Shown here: one piece after another, positions 52,086 through 60,658 of the stretch
Position numbering within the stretch: the first letter of the stretch is position 1
How the letters are laid out: each line of letters begins with the position of its first letter
Assembly (NCBI GenBank): GCA_009377795.1
Contig: WHTJ01000002.1
Span: 62,001 to 126,000 of the forward strand
Length of the DNA stretch: 64,000 nucleotides
Direction: 5' to 3'
Origin: Propionibacteriales bacterium
GTDB lineage: Bacteria > Actinomycetota > Actinomycetes > Propionibacteriales > Nocardioidaceae
The notes under the pieces: model-generated
Database searches by the model: none
What the model was told of the DNA's origin: nothing
What the model saw: only the letters and a program-made list of their open reading frames with translations
Program-made: the position numbers and the translations under genes

Positions 52086-52144
52086 TCGCGTGGCGCGGTT
52101 TGGTCGTCGTACGTCCAGAATGTCCGCGATAACGCGCCACGCGA
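52086..52144. terminator. Possible bidirectional hairpin between ThDP enzyme and methyltransferase
   Basis: Perfect 12-bp inverted repeat TCGCGTGGCGCG (52086-52097) and CGCGCCACGCGA (52133-52144), loop 35 nt, between two convergent genes. There is no T-tract on either side, so if it ends transcription it is not a classical intrinsic terminator. Confidence 0.4.
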
Positions 52145-52153
52145 CGGGAGACC

Positions 52154-53245
52154 TCAGCCCAGCCGGTAGAACCGCCACAGGTCGTTGTCCACCGGCAGCT
52201 CGGACACGGAGGCGTAGCCGGCGTCCTCGGCGTACCGCCGCAACGTGTCCGGCCGGAGTACGGTGCCCGCCTCCACCACCGGCGACTCGGCGTTCGTCGC
52301 GGGCAGGCAGTGCAGCACGCTGAACCCGTAGTTCAGCCGTTCGATCTCGTCTCCGGGTGCGGTGAACCGCTCGGCCACGCGCTCGTCCGCGATGAGCACG
52401 GCCCCGTCGTTCCTCAGCATCGACCGCACGACGGACAGGACCTGCACCGGGTTGGCCATGTCGTGCAGAGCCTCGAAGATGCAGACCAGGTCGTACCCGC
52501 CCTCGCCGGCGAGGGCCGAAGCGTCCGCGAGCCGGAATCCGATCCGGTCGGTGAGCCCGGACCGGGCGGCGTTCGCCTTCGCCTCGGTGATCGAGTCCTC
52601 GTCGAGGTCGACGCCGTCCACCTGCGCGTTCGGGTACGCCTGTGCGACTGCGATCGTCGACCATCCCACGCCGCAGCCCAGATCGAGCACGCGCGGCCGG
52701 TCCGTCTCGCGCAACCGCCGGTCGACGTCCGGCATCGCGACGATCCAGTCCGAGACCTGGTCGAGGAATACCGGCCGGTTCATGGCGGCGATGCCGTGCC
52801 GCACGTCCTCGCCGTACCGCGGATAGGCGACCCCGCCTCCGCTGCGGTACGCCGCGAGCAGCTCCGGGAGTACGCCGGCCACGCCGCCCATGGCGAGCGC
52901 CAACGGCCCCAGGTACAGCGTGCTGTCGGCGTCCAGAAGCACGGGCCGGTGCTCCGCCGGGATGCGGTAGCGCCTCGCGTATGGCTCGGCATCGGCATCC
53001 TCGACGTCGAGGACGCCCGCGACGGACTGTTGTTCTAGCCACTCCCGCGCGTAGCGCCGGTGGATCCCGGCATTGTCGGCCAGCTCGATGGCGGTCGCGG
53101 ACGACAGCCGGTCGAGGGTCTCGTACAGATCGAGTTTCTGGCCGACGTACACGCTGAGCATCTCCATGCTCGCGATGGCCTGCTGGAACAGCAGCTCGGC
53201 GAACTCCTCCGCCTTGGTGGTCTCGGTCGAAATGGTGGTGGTCAT
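52154..53245 (-). CDS. SAM-dependent methyltransferase with N-terminal winged-helix domain
   Basis: 363 residues. Residues ~1-100 form a helical/winged-helix dimerisation region (ELADNAGIHRRYAREWLEQQSVAG). The class I methyltransferase core has motif I VLDLGCGVGWSTIAVA (~190), acidic DGVDLDEDSI (~213) and EALHDMANPVQVL (~262). ATG at 53245 with a GGGAGG ribosome site. The acceptor is unknown. Convergent with the ThDP gene and divergent from the aldo/keto reductase; it could be under the strong inverted repeat at 53472-53502, but that lies 227 bp away. Confidence 0.87.
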   Translation of the reverse strand: MTTTISTETTKAEEFAELLFQQAIASMEMLSVYVGQKLDLYETLDRLSSATAIELADNAGIHRRYAREWLEQQSVAGVLDVEDADAEPYARRYRIPAEHRPVLLDADSTLYLGPLALAMGGVAGVLPELLAAYRSGGGVAYPRYGEDVRHGIAAMNRPVFLDQVSDWIVAMPDVDRRLRETDRPRVLDLGCGVGWSTIAVAQAYPNAQVDGVDLDEDSITEAKANAARSGLTDRIGFRLADASALAGEGGYDLVCIFEALHDMANPVQVLSVVRSMLRNDGAVLIADERVAERFTAPGDEIERLNYGFSVLHCLPATNAESPVVEAGTVLRPDTLRRYAEDAGYASVSELPVDNDLWRFYRLG

Positions 53246-53471
53246 CGCCCTCCCTCTCCACCCGAACCGTAAGCACTCAGCCCGGAGGCGTCGATACGGA
53301 GAATCCCGTATATGGAGGGCCGGTCCGCTCAAACCTCGGAGCTTCACTCGATGGAGCGCTCTTCGCTCGGCTGAACGCGCGCCATGAGTGGCATTCGGGA
53401 CAATTCATCGCGCGCAGGCGGGGGAAGAACGGTCGGCGAAGCAAGGCCGGCCGACAATAATTCATGTACTC

Positions 53472-53502
53472 TGCATCATACCTGACGGTCGTGTATGATG
53501 CA
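53472..53502. promoter_or_regulatory. Strong inverted-repeat operator before the aldo/keto reductase
   Basis: TGCATCATAC (53472-53481) and GTATGATGCA (53493-53502) are exact reverse complements separated by 11 nt. This is the cleanest version of the half-site that recurs across the island (CATCATAC at 14745, ATGCATCATATAC at 60428). Another CATGTAC lies just upstream. The start codon is 25 nt downstream, a repressor-like position. Confidence 0.7.
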
Positions 53503-53526
53503 TTTCCTCCGTCCCCTGGAGGAACC

Positions 53527-54339
53527 GTGATCGACGAGAAGATCGACGGCATGACGATCCCGGCCATCGGTCTCGGGACCATGCGCCAGCACGGGGAGCA
53601 CTGCCGTTCCCTCGTGGAAGCCGCGCTGGCGGCGGGCTACCGCCACCTGGACACCGCCCGCAAGTACGGCAACGAGGAGGATGTGGGCGCCGGTCTCCAA
53701 CGCTCCGCGGTCCACCGCGACGACGTTCTCGTGACCACCAAGCTGACCCAACTCGAGCTGGAGCCATCGCAGGTCAGGTCAGCGACGCAGCAGAGCCTCC
53801 AGCGACTTGGTACCGACCACGTCGACCTGCTCTTGATCCACTGGCCGAGCCCTGACGTCCCCCTCGAAGACACGTTGGGCGCGCTCATGCAGCTGCGAGA
53901 CGAGGGCCTCACGAGATTCGTGGGGGTGGCGAACTTCCCCTCGACGATGCTCTCCCGGGCGGTGGAGCTCGCGGACGTGGCCACGAATCAGGTCGAGTTC
54001 CACCCGTACCTCGCACAGCAGCGAGTACTCGCGACATGTCGTGACAACGGGGTCGTCCTCACGGCGTACTGCCCGCTGGGCCGGGGCAACCTCGTCGACG
54101 ACCCCGTGCTCGGCGAGATCGCGGCCGCACACTCGCGGACGGCGGCGCAGGTCGCTCTGCGATGGCTGGTCCAGCAACCCGGCGTCGTGGCCATCCCCGG
54201 CACCTCGAGCCCGGATCATCTGGGGGAGAACCTCGCCGTGCACGACTTCGCGCTCAGCGACGACGAGATGGAGGCAATTGCGGCACTCGAACGCGGCGAG
54301 CGCGTGGTCAACCCCGACCACGCGCCACAGTGGGACTGA
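53527..54339 (+). CDS. Aldo/keto reductase
   Basis: 270 residues, standard for prokaryotic AKRs such as 2,5-diketogluconate reductases. Catalytic tetrad: Asp and Tyr in HLDTARKYGNEEDVG (~36-50), Lys in VTTKL (~68) and His in LLIHWP (~101). C-terminal GTSSPDHLGENL fits the NADP-binding part. GTG at 53527 with GGAGG upstream. Followed after 2 nt by the CocE-type hydrolase, so the two form one transcript. Reduces or oxidises a carbonyl/hydroxyl of the pathway. Confidence 0.92.
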   Translation: MIDEKIDGMTIPAIGLGTMRQHGEHCRSLVEAALAAGYRHLDTARKYGNEEDVGAGLQRSAVHRDDVLVTTKLTQLELEPSQVRSATQQSLQRLGTDHVDLLLIHWPSPDVPLEDTLGALMQLRDEGLTRFVGVANFPSTMLSRAVELADVATNQVEFHPYLAQQRVLATCRDNGVVLTAYCPLGRGNLVDDPVLGEIAAAHSRTAAQVALRWLVQQPGVVAIPGTSSPDHLGENLAVHDFALSDDEMEAIAALERGERVVNPDHAPQWD

Positions 54340-54341
54340 CC

Positions 54342-56096
54342 GTGAGCGAGAGCCAGGTCCCCCACCGCACCGAGGTACTCGAGGGCATGCGGGTCGAGTG
54401 GCACGCCCCGATCGAGATGGACGACGGCACCGTGCTGCGCGCCGACGTGTACCGACCCGACGACGACGGGCAGTACCCGGTCATCTTGAACCACGGGATC
54501 TACGCCAAAGGACTGTCCTTCCAGGACGAGATCTATCAACGGCAATGGCACAAGCTGGTCAGCAAGGATCCGTCCATCCTGGAGGGCTCCACCAACAGAT
54601 TCCAGACGTGGGAGGCCGTCGACCCCGAGCGTTGGGTACCGCACGGCTACGCGGTGGTCCGGGTGGATGCGCGCGGCTCGGGATGGTCTCCGGGCTATCT
54701 CGACCCGCGCTCGCCGCGAGAGATCCAGGACTTCGAGCAGTGCATCGAGTGGGCGGGGACGCAGCCGTGGAGCAACGACAAGGTCGGCCTGTGCGGCATC
54801 TCGTACTACGCCGTGACGCAGTGGTTGGTCGCCGCCCTGTCACCACCCCACCTCGCCGCGATGATCCCGTGGGAGGGGTACGTCGACTACTACCGCGGAC
54901 CGACCCACCATGGCGGCATCCGATCGGAGTTCCAGGACAACTGGTGGACGCGACAGGTGACACGGGTGCAGTACGGCGTAGGCGAGCGGGCACTGAAAAA
55001 CCCCAACACTGGGGAGTCGATCGCCGGTCCGGTCACCCTGACCGATCAGGAGCTGGAGGCGAACCGCGTCGATCTGGCCCATGAGCTGAAGAGCCGTCAA
55101 CTCGACGAGCAGTGGTACCGCGACCGCTCCGCGGACCTCCCCAAGATCACGGTCCCGCTGCTGTCCGCCGCCAACTGGGGCGGTCAAGGCATCCACCCCA
55201 CCGGCAACTTCGAGGGCTTCGAGCGAACGGCCTCACCACAGAAGTGGCTCGACGTGCACGGCGACACCCACTACACGCACTTCTACTCCCAGTACGGGCG
55301 TGACCTGCAAAAGCGCTTCTTCGACCACTTCCTCAAGGGCATCGACAATGGCTGGGACCAGGAGCCGCCGGTCCAGCTCAATATTCGCCGTCCCGGCGAG
55401 CGGTTCGAGCGGCGCTTGGAGCACGAGTGGCCGCTCGCGAGGACCGAATGGACCCGGTTTTACCTCGACCCTGACGGCCTGTCCCTCGAACGACAGCCAC
55501 CGGAGCACCAGGCCGTCGTCGCCTACCGGACGATGGGCGACGGCCTGACGTTCTGGTTGCCGGCTCTCGACGAGGAGCTGGAGGTCACCGGACCGATGGC
55601 GGCCAAGCTGTTCATCTCCTCCGACACCACCGACGCCGACCTGTTCCTCGTTGTCCGGCTCTTCGACCCTACCGGCGCCGAAGTGACCTTCGAGGGCGCC
55701 AACGACCCGAACACCCCGATCGCGAGTGGATGGCTCCGCGCCTCGCATCGCCAGCTCGATCCGGAGCGCAGCCTTTCCTACCGCCCTTACCACCCGCACC
55801 GGGAGAAGCAGCCACTCGTCCCCGGTGCCGTCTACGAGCTCGACGTCGAGATCTGGCCCAGCTGCGTGGTGGCGCCGCCCGGCTATCGCCTGGCACTGAC
55901 CGTGCGCGGCAAGGACTACGAGTACGAAGGCGAGCTCGACGAGTACGGGCGATCCTTCTACTACGCAACCCGCGGGACCGGGGGCATGACCCACACCGAT
56001 CCTTCCGATCGCCCGCCCGAGATCTTCGACACCACGGTCCGGCTCCATGCCTCGCCCACGGAGCCGTCGTACCTCCTGCTGCCGATCATTCCCTGA
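54342..56096 (+). CDS. CocE/NonD family hydrolase, copy 2
   Basis: 584 residues, alpha/beta-hydrolase plus C-terminal jelly-roll. Nucleophile Ser154 in LCGISYYAVTQW (family GxSYxG..Q), VDARGSGWSPG before it, and WLDVHGDTHYTHFY in the His region. No signal peptide. It belongs to the same broad family as copy 1 (46186-48054) but is clearly different in sequence; copy 2 resembles the shorter acyl-hydrolase group with D.RGSG. GTG start 2 nt after the aldo/keto reductase stop. Confidence 0.9.
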   Translation: MSESQVPHRTEVLEGMRVEWHAPIEMDDGTVLRADVYRPDDDGQYPVILNHGIYAKGLSFQDEIYQRQWHKLVSKDPSILEGSTNRFQTWEAVDPERWVPHGYAVVRVDARGSGWSPGYLDPRSPREIQDFEQCIEWAGTQPWSNDKVGLCGISYYAVTQWLVAALSPPHLAAMIPWEGYVDYYRGPTHHGGIRSEFQDNWWTRQVTRVQYGVGERALKNPNTGESIAGPVTLTDQELEANRVDLAHELKSRQLDEQWYRDRSADLPKITVPLLSAANWGGQGIHPTGNFEGFERTASPQKWLDVHGDTHYTHFYSQYGRDLQKRFFDHFLKGIDNGWDQEPPVQLNIRRPGERFERRLEHEWPLARTEWTRFYLDPDGLSLERQPPEHQAVVAYRTMGDGLTFWLPALDEELEVTGPMAAKLFISSDTTDADLFLVVRLFDPTGAEVTFEGANDPNTPIASGWLRASHRQLDPERSLSYRPYHPHREKQPLVPGAVYELDVEIWPSCVVAPPGYRLALTVRGKDYEYEGELDEYGRSFYYATRGTGGMTHTDPSDRPPEIFDTTVRLHASPTEPSYLLLPIIP

Positions 56097-56124
56097 CGCC
56101 TCGATCTCAGCGCGACGGTGGGCG

Positions 56125-57234
56125 CTATGCGCGCGGAACCGCCAGCCAGGCGGCCCGGTACGACGTCTGTTCCAGCAGCACGCCGAACCCCACCGAACCG
56201 ACGATCCCGCCGGCGAACTGTCCGGTGCCGGTGACCCCGGTCGCAACCGCCGGCGCGGCGGGGGTCCGATCGGCGACCGCGAAGTTGTACAGCCCCGGCC
56301 AGGCCCAACCCAACCCGAAGATCAGCGCCGTCGCGATCACCAGCAGCGCTGCCGAGCCGGCCATGCTCAGTAACCCGAAGCCCACCGCGCCGGCCAGGAA
56401 CAGGCCGCCCATGACCCGAAACTGCGCGGTGCCGCAGTGGTCCCCCACCCACCCCCACCCAGTACGGGCCACAACTCCGAGCACGGCGCCCGCCGCCAGG
56501 ACCGTGCCCGCCGTACCCGGGCCGATGCCCTGCGCCACCGCGGACTCGACGTAGAAGGCAGCCATCGAGCTTCCGCCGATCACCCCGCACGTACCCGCGA
56601 ACGCCAGCAACACCAGCGGCCCGGTCGGAACCGGCGACCTCTCCCGCGGGCCCGGGCGCGGACGCGGGTTCGTGATCCGGCCGGCGATCCCCCAGACGAT
56701 CAGCGGTATGCCGGCGACGCCGAGCATCGCGAACGCCCACCGCCACCCGACGGTGAGCGCGATGACCGGGACGGCGGCGCCGGCCAGCAGGGTCGCGACC
56801 GTTCCGCTCGACTGCTTCACGCCGAACGCCAGGCCCCGGCGTCCCGCGGGAATGCCCTGCGTCAGACCGAGGTTGGTCGCGGGCAGCGCATGGCCGTTCG
56901 CGATGCCCGCGAGCATCATGAACGCCACCAGCACCGGCCACGACCGCGCGACGAGTGCGACGCCGAGCATGGCCACGGTCGTCCCGGCGGCCGCCAGCGC
57001 GATCACCCATCGCGCACCCAGTCGCTCGGCCAGCCGTCCGCCCGGCACGGCGGCGACGGCGGACGCCAGGTAGTACAGCGAGGCCGCGACACCGAGCTTC
57101 GCCTCGCTGAACCCGAGCTCGTCGCGGACGAAGACCGCCAGCGCACCCAGAAGGAACACCGGCACCGCGCCCAGGGTGATCGACCAGGTGGTGATCGAGA
57201 GCGTGCGGATCATGCGCGGGCTGCGCCCGCTCAC
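56125..57234 (-). CDS. MFS transporter
   Basis: 369 residues with about eleven or twelve membrane helices. PGGRLAERLGARWVI (loop 2-3 motif) and KQSSGTVATLLAGAAVP in the central part are MFS features; relatives include nitrate/cyanate and monocarboxylate-type carriers. It is slightly short for the family. GTG start overlaps the CoA-transferase stop (GTGA). Last gene of the cyclase/CitE/CaiB operon, so it probably imports the substrate of that branch. Confidence 0.87.
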   Translation of the reverse strand: MSGRSPRMIRTLSITTWSITLGAVPVFLLGALAVFVRDELGFSEAKLGVAASLYYLASAVAAVPGGRLAERLGARWVIALAAAGTTVAMLGVALVARSWPVLVAFMMLAGIANGHALPATNLGLTQGIPAGRRGLAFGVKQSSGTVATLLAGAAVPVIALTVGWRWAFAMLGVAGIPLIVWGIAGRITNPRPRPGPRERSPVPTGPLVLLAFAGTCGVIGGSSMAAFYVESAVAQGIGPGTAGTVLAAGAVLGVVARTGWGWVGDHCGTAQFRVMGGLFLAGAVGFGLLSMAGSAALLVIATALIFGLGWAWPGLYNFAVADRTPAAPAVATGVTGTGQFAGGIVGSVGFGVLLEQTSYRAAWLAVPRA

Positions 57235-58466
57235 ACCGGCCGCCGCTGCGCCTCACGACCTTCGGTCTCGGGTCGCCACACACCGACCACACCCGACTCA
57301 GCCAGCGCGGTCACCCCGCTCTCGTCATAGCCGAGCCGGCCGATCAGGACCTGCTCGGTGTGCTGACCGAGCATGGGCGCGGACTCGTTCGGGAACTCCC
57401 ACTTGTCGAACTGCATCGGGCTCGCGTTGTAGCGGATCGGGCCCAGCGTGGGGTGCTCGTACGTCCGGATCTGGCCGCGAGCCTGCACCTGGGGATCCGC
57501 AAACACCTCGCCGATGTCGTTCACCGGGGCACCGGGGATGTCGTACTCCTCCAGCAGCCGCATCGACTCCGCCCTGGTCCGCTTGCGAAACTCGGCCTCG
57601 AGGATGGGTACGACGTAGTCCCGGTTCTGCACGCGTGCCCGGTTGTGCGCCGTCCGGGGGTCGTCCTTCAGGTCGGGCCGCTCGATGGCGTCGCACAGCC
57701 GCTGCCAGAACTTCTCCTCGCGGGCGGCGACGACGACGTAGCCGTCCTGCGTCTCGAAGGCCTGCCACGGCACCATGTACGAGTGCGCTGTTCCCTGGCG
57801 GGTCACCGGTTCGCCGCTGTTGAGATGGTGCAAGGCGTCGTACGACAACAGGGAGATCAGCGAGTCGAGCATGGCGACGTCAGCGTGCTGGCCGGTGCCG
57901 TGACGCTCACGACCGACAAGACCACCCAGCACCGAGATGCACGCGAAGATCCCGCCGGCGAGGTCCGCGATCGGCACCCCGACCCGCGCCGGTGCGGAGT
58001 CCGGGTCGCCGGTGATGTGCACATGCCCGCTGAACGCCTGGACCACGAGGTCGAACGCCGGCCGGTCCTTGGCCGGCCCGTACTCCCCGAAGCCGGTGAC
58101 GGTCGCCGTGACGATGCCGGGATTGCGCGTGGTCAGCTCGGCGTGGTCGATGCCGAGCCGGGCCATGACACCCGGACGGAAGTTGTCCACGACCGCATCG
58201 GCCTGCTCCACGAGCCGGTAGAAGATCTCCCGGCCCTCGGGGCTCTTGAGATCGAGCGCGACGCTCTTCTTGCCGCGGTTCATGTAGAGATGGATCGCGG
58301 TGTCGCCGCGCAGCGGGGCGATCGCCGGGTTCCGCCCCGCGTCCCCCCGCAACGGCTCGATCTTGATCACGTCGGCGCCCATGTCGGCGAGGATCGCGCC
58401 GCCGAACGTACCCGCGATCACCTGTCCCAGCTCGAGGATCGTGACCCCCGACAACATCGCGGTCAC
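57231..58466 (-). CDS. Class III (CaiB/BaiF) CoA-transferase
   Basis: 411 residues, full family length. N-terminal LSGVTILELGQVIAGTFGGAILADMGADVIKIEPL, DLKSPEGREIFYRLVEQADAVVDNFRPGVMARLGID, catalytic Asp in ARVGVPIADLAGGIFA (~170), and C-terminal DIPGAPVNDIGEVFADPQV. It moves CoA from a donor such as succinyl-CoA to an organic acid. GTG at 58466, or ATG three codons on. Next to a CitE-like lyase, an arrangement like itaconate/citramalate degradation (CoA-transferase plus citramalyl-CoA lyase), but no enoyl-CoA hydratase is seen here. Confidence 0.93.
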   Translation of the reverse strand: MTAMLSGVTILELGQVIAGTFGGAILADMGADVIKIEPLRGDAGRNPAIAPLRGDTAIHLYMNRGKKSVALDLKSPEGREIFYRLVEQADAVVDNFRPGVMARLGIDHAELTTRNPGIVTATVTGFGEYGPAKDRPAFDLVVQAFSGHVHITGDPDSAPARVGVPIADLAGGIFACISVLGGLVGRERHGTGQHADVAMLDSLISLLSYDALHHLNSGEPVTRQGTAHSYMVPWQAFETQDGYVVVAAREEKFWQRLCDAIERPDLKDDPRTAHNRARVQNRDYVVPILEAEFRKRTRAESMRLLEEYDIPGAPVNDIGEVFADPQVQARGQIRTYEHPTLGPIRYNASPMQFDKWEFPNESAPMLGQHTEQVLIGRLGYDESGVTALAESGVVGVWRPETEGREAQRRPV

Positions 58467-58509
58467 GGTCTCACCCCGCCCCCGGAGATGTGCCGTGACC
58501 TGGCCATGG

Positions 58510-59424
58510 TCACGCGCTCCCGGATGAGGCGGCCTGGGTACCGGCCCGCTCGGCGGCCTCGGCCCGGGCCAGCACCGTGCGCGCGGTCCGCGCGACCGCG
58601 TAGTCGACCATCTTCCCGTCGACGTTGATGGAGGCGGACCCGGCAGCCACGGCGCGCTCGAACTCCTCGACGATCCGCCGGTTGTGCGCCACCTCGTCCG
58701 CGGACGGGGTGAACACGTCGTGAATCACCGGGATCTGCCGCGGGTGGATCGCGACCTTGCCGACGTACCCGACCCGTCGAGCGAGCTCGCACTCGGTGCG
58801 CAGCCCGTCGTCGTCCCGGAAGTTCATGTACACCGCGTCCATCGGCTGCTCGATGCCGGCAGCCCGTGCGGCGAGCAGCACCTGGGAACGGGCGTACAGC
58901 AGACCGGTGCCCTCCGGCGTCCACTCGCATCCGAGATCGGCCACCAGGTCGCCCTGCTCGCCGGATCCGAACAGGACCGAGCCGACCCGGTCGTCGGCGG
59001 CGAGCAGCGCGTCCGCGTCGCGCACCCCGCGCGCGCTCTCGATCAGCGGCACGATCTCCGTGCCGCCCGGCTCCCGGTCTCCGGCCAGCTCCAGGGCGGT
59101 CAGCGCACCGGCGATCCGGCGCAGCAGGTCGGCGTCCTCGGCCTTGGGAAGCACGATCCCGGCCACGTCGGGCTGCCGGCCCGCGGCCACGACGTCACCC
59201 CAGAGCAGATCGGTCTCGGCGCCGTTGACCCGCACGTAGAGCGGTATGTCCGAGGACGGCAGGTCGGCCAGCCCTGCCCTCGCCTCGACCTTCGAGTCGA
59301 GAGGTACGGCGTCCTCGAGATCGACGATGACGGCGTCGGTGCCGGAACGGATCGCCTTCTCGATCAGCTCCGGGCGGTTTCCCGGAGTGAACAGCATGGA
59401 ACGCAAGGCCCGCAACCGCGCCAC
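58510..59424 (-). CDS. CitE-like lyase (HpcH/HpaI aldolase family), copy 2
   Basis: 304 residues. Same landmarks as copy 1: MLFTPGNRPELIEKAIRSGTDAVIVDLEDAVP (~10-41), YVRVNG, VLPKAE, GSGEQGDLVADLGCEWTPEGTGLLYARSQ, and VAIHPRQIPVIHDVFTPSADEV. GTG start at 59424 behind GGGAGGAG. Would cleave a beta-hydroxyacyl-CoA such as citramalyl- or malyl-CoA made by the CoA-transferase downstream. 43 bp separate the two genes. Confidence 0.9.
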   Translation of the reverse strand: MARLRALRSMLFTPGNRPELIEKAIRSGTDAVIVDLEDAVPLDSKVEARAGLADLPSSDIPLYVRVNGAETDLLWGDVVAAGRQPDVAGIVLPKAEDADLLRRIAGALTALELAGDREPGGTEIVPLIESARGVRDADALLAADDRVGSVLFGSGEQGDLVADLGCEWTPEGTGLLYARSQVLLAARAAGIEQPMDAVYMNFRDDDGLRTECELARRVGYVGKVAIHPRQIPVIHDVFTPSADEVAHNRRIVEEFERAVAAGSASINVDGKMVDYAVARTARTVLARAEAAERAGTQAASSGSA

Positions 59425-59445
59425 CTCCTCCCTTGCCTCGTGTGC

Positions 59446-60413
59446 CTAGGTGATCGCCATCGGGTTGAGCGGCGACCCGACCGCCCGGGTGAACGGCAGC
59501 GGCGGCCCGCAGAACATGAACTCGTACACCCCGTCCTCCGCGCAGCCGTCGGCCAGCGTCTCCAGGTCGAAGATCTCCCCGATCCACATGCCCATATGGA
59601 CGATCAGGATGATGTGCAGCGGCTGCATGACGTCCTCGGTCTCGTTCGGGCGTACCTCCATGCCCCACGTGTCCGCCGCGAGCGCCGCCACCTCGTGCCT
59701 GGCCAGCCAGTCCACGCTGGCGAGGCCGAGACCGGGCGCGGGCCCACCCGCATAGTCGCCCCAGCTGCCCCGGTCGCGCACCCGGGCGATCTCGCCGGTC
59801 CGGACCAGCACGATGTCGCCGGACTCGACCGTGACCCCGGCGGCTTCGGCCGCCCGGTCGAGATCGTCGGCGCCGATCGCCGTACCGGGCTCGAGCCAGG
59901 GAACCCCGAGCGCCCGCGGTACGTCGAGCAGGACGCCCCGCCCCGGCCCACCATGCTGTCGGCGGCGTTGCGTACGTCGTTCTTGAGCGCGCCCCAGCTG
60001 CTGACCTGGTCGGCGCCGTACCCGTTGTAGATCCGGTTCTCGTAGACCACGTGTCCGAGCGCGTCCCATTGGGTTCCGCACTGCAGCGGCATCATGATCA
60101 CGTCGTCGGTGCCGCGAAAGTGCCGGTCGACGCCGGCGTAGAAGTCCCGGATCGAGGACCCGGCGATCGCGTCGGCGCCGTCGCGCACCATCAGATGGAT
60201 CGGGTTGAACCGGTTGAACGCGCCGGTCTGCGGGCCCTCCTCGTCGTACGGCAGGGCTAGTGAGATCGGGCGGCCCTTCCGCACCAGCCGGCTGGCTCGC
60301 CGCACGCACTCCGGGGTGATCAGGTTGAGCGTGCCGCGTTGGTCGTCCGGGCCCCATCGTCCCCAGTTGGTGTACGTCGTGCACATCTCACGGATGGTTT
60401 CGATGCTCGGCAC
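59446..60413 (-). pseudogene. Cyclase-family (kynurenine-formamidase-like) hydrolase, split by one frameshift
   Basis: Two overlapping frames form one ~320-residue cyclase-fold protein. The N-terminal frame starts at GTG 60413 (VPSIETIREMCTTYTNWGRWGPDDQRGTLNLITPE) and includes the metal-site region MPLQCGTQWDALGHV, here with Gln where classical members have His (HxGTHxD). At the G/C run 59934-59950 the frame changes by one; the second frame continues VLLDVPRALGVPWLEPGTAI, GDIVLVRTGEIAR and ends at 59446. Either a real inactivating indel or an error in a GGGGCGGGGC tract. No ribosome site; it follows the operator at 60426 directly, suggesting leaderless translation. First gene of the CitE/CaiB/MFS operon, 21 bp before CitE. 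Confidence 0.78.
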
Positions 60414-60425
60414 GACTACAAGATA

Positions 60426-60440
60426 ACATGCATCATATAC
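60426..60440. promoter_or_regulatory. Operator-like site before the cyclase operon
   Basis: ACATGCATCATATAC, 13 nt upstream of the cyclase start. Shares ATGCATCATA with the aldo/keto reductase operator and contains the palindrome ATGCAT. Governs the cyclase/CitE/CaiB/MFS unit by position. Confidence 0.6.
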
Positions 60441-60565
60441 GGCTCGCCCGGGTGGGCCGCCGCCGCGAAACGCGCACCCAGGCCTGACCGTCGTTCGCCG
60501 CTTCGGCATCGCTCGCGGATCCGGATACGACTGCCCACTCTCGGTCACCGAACGAGGTTCGAGGC

Positions 60566-60590
60566 ATCATGCATGACGTATCGTATTAAT
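60566..60590. promoter_or_regulatory. Operator-like palindrome before the LVIVD-repeat gene
   Basis: TCATGCATGA (60567-60576) is a perfect 10-nt palindrome; GTATCGTATTAAT follows and may hold the -10 region. It is ~80 bp before the secreted LVIVD protein gene and the last member of the series of sites. Confidence 0.5.
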
Positions 60591-60658
60591 GGACTAGTGG
60601 TTAGACCTCATTGATCGGAGGAGCCGGACACCTAGATCGCCTCATAGAGGAGGACGTG

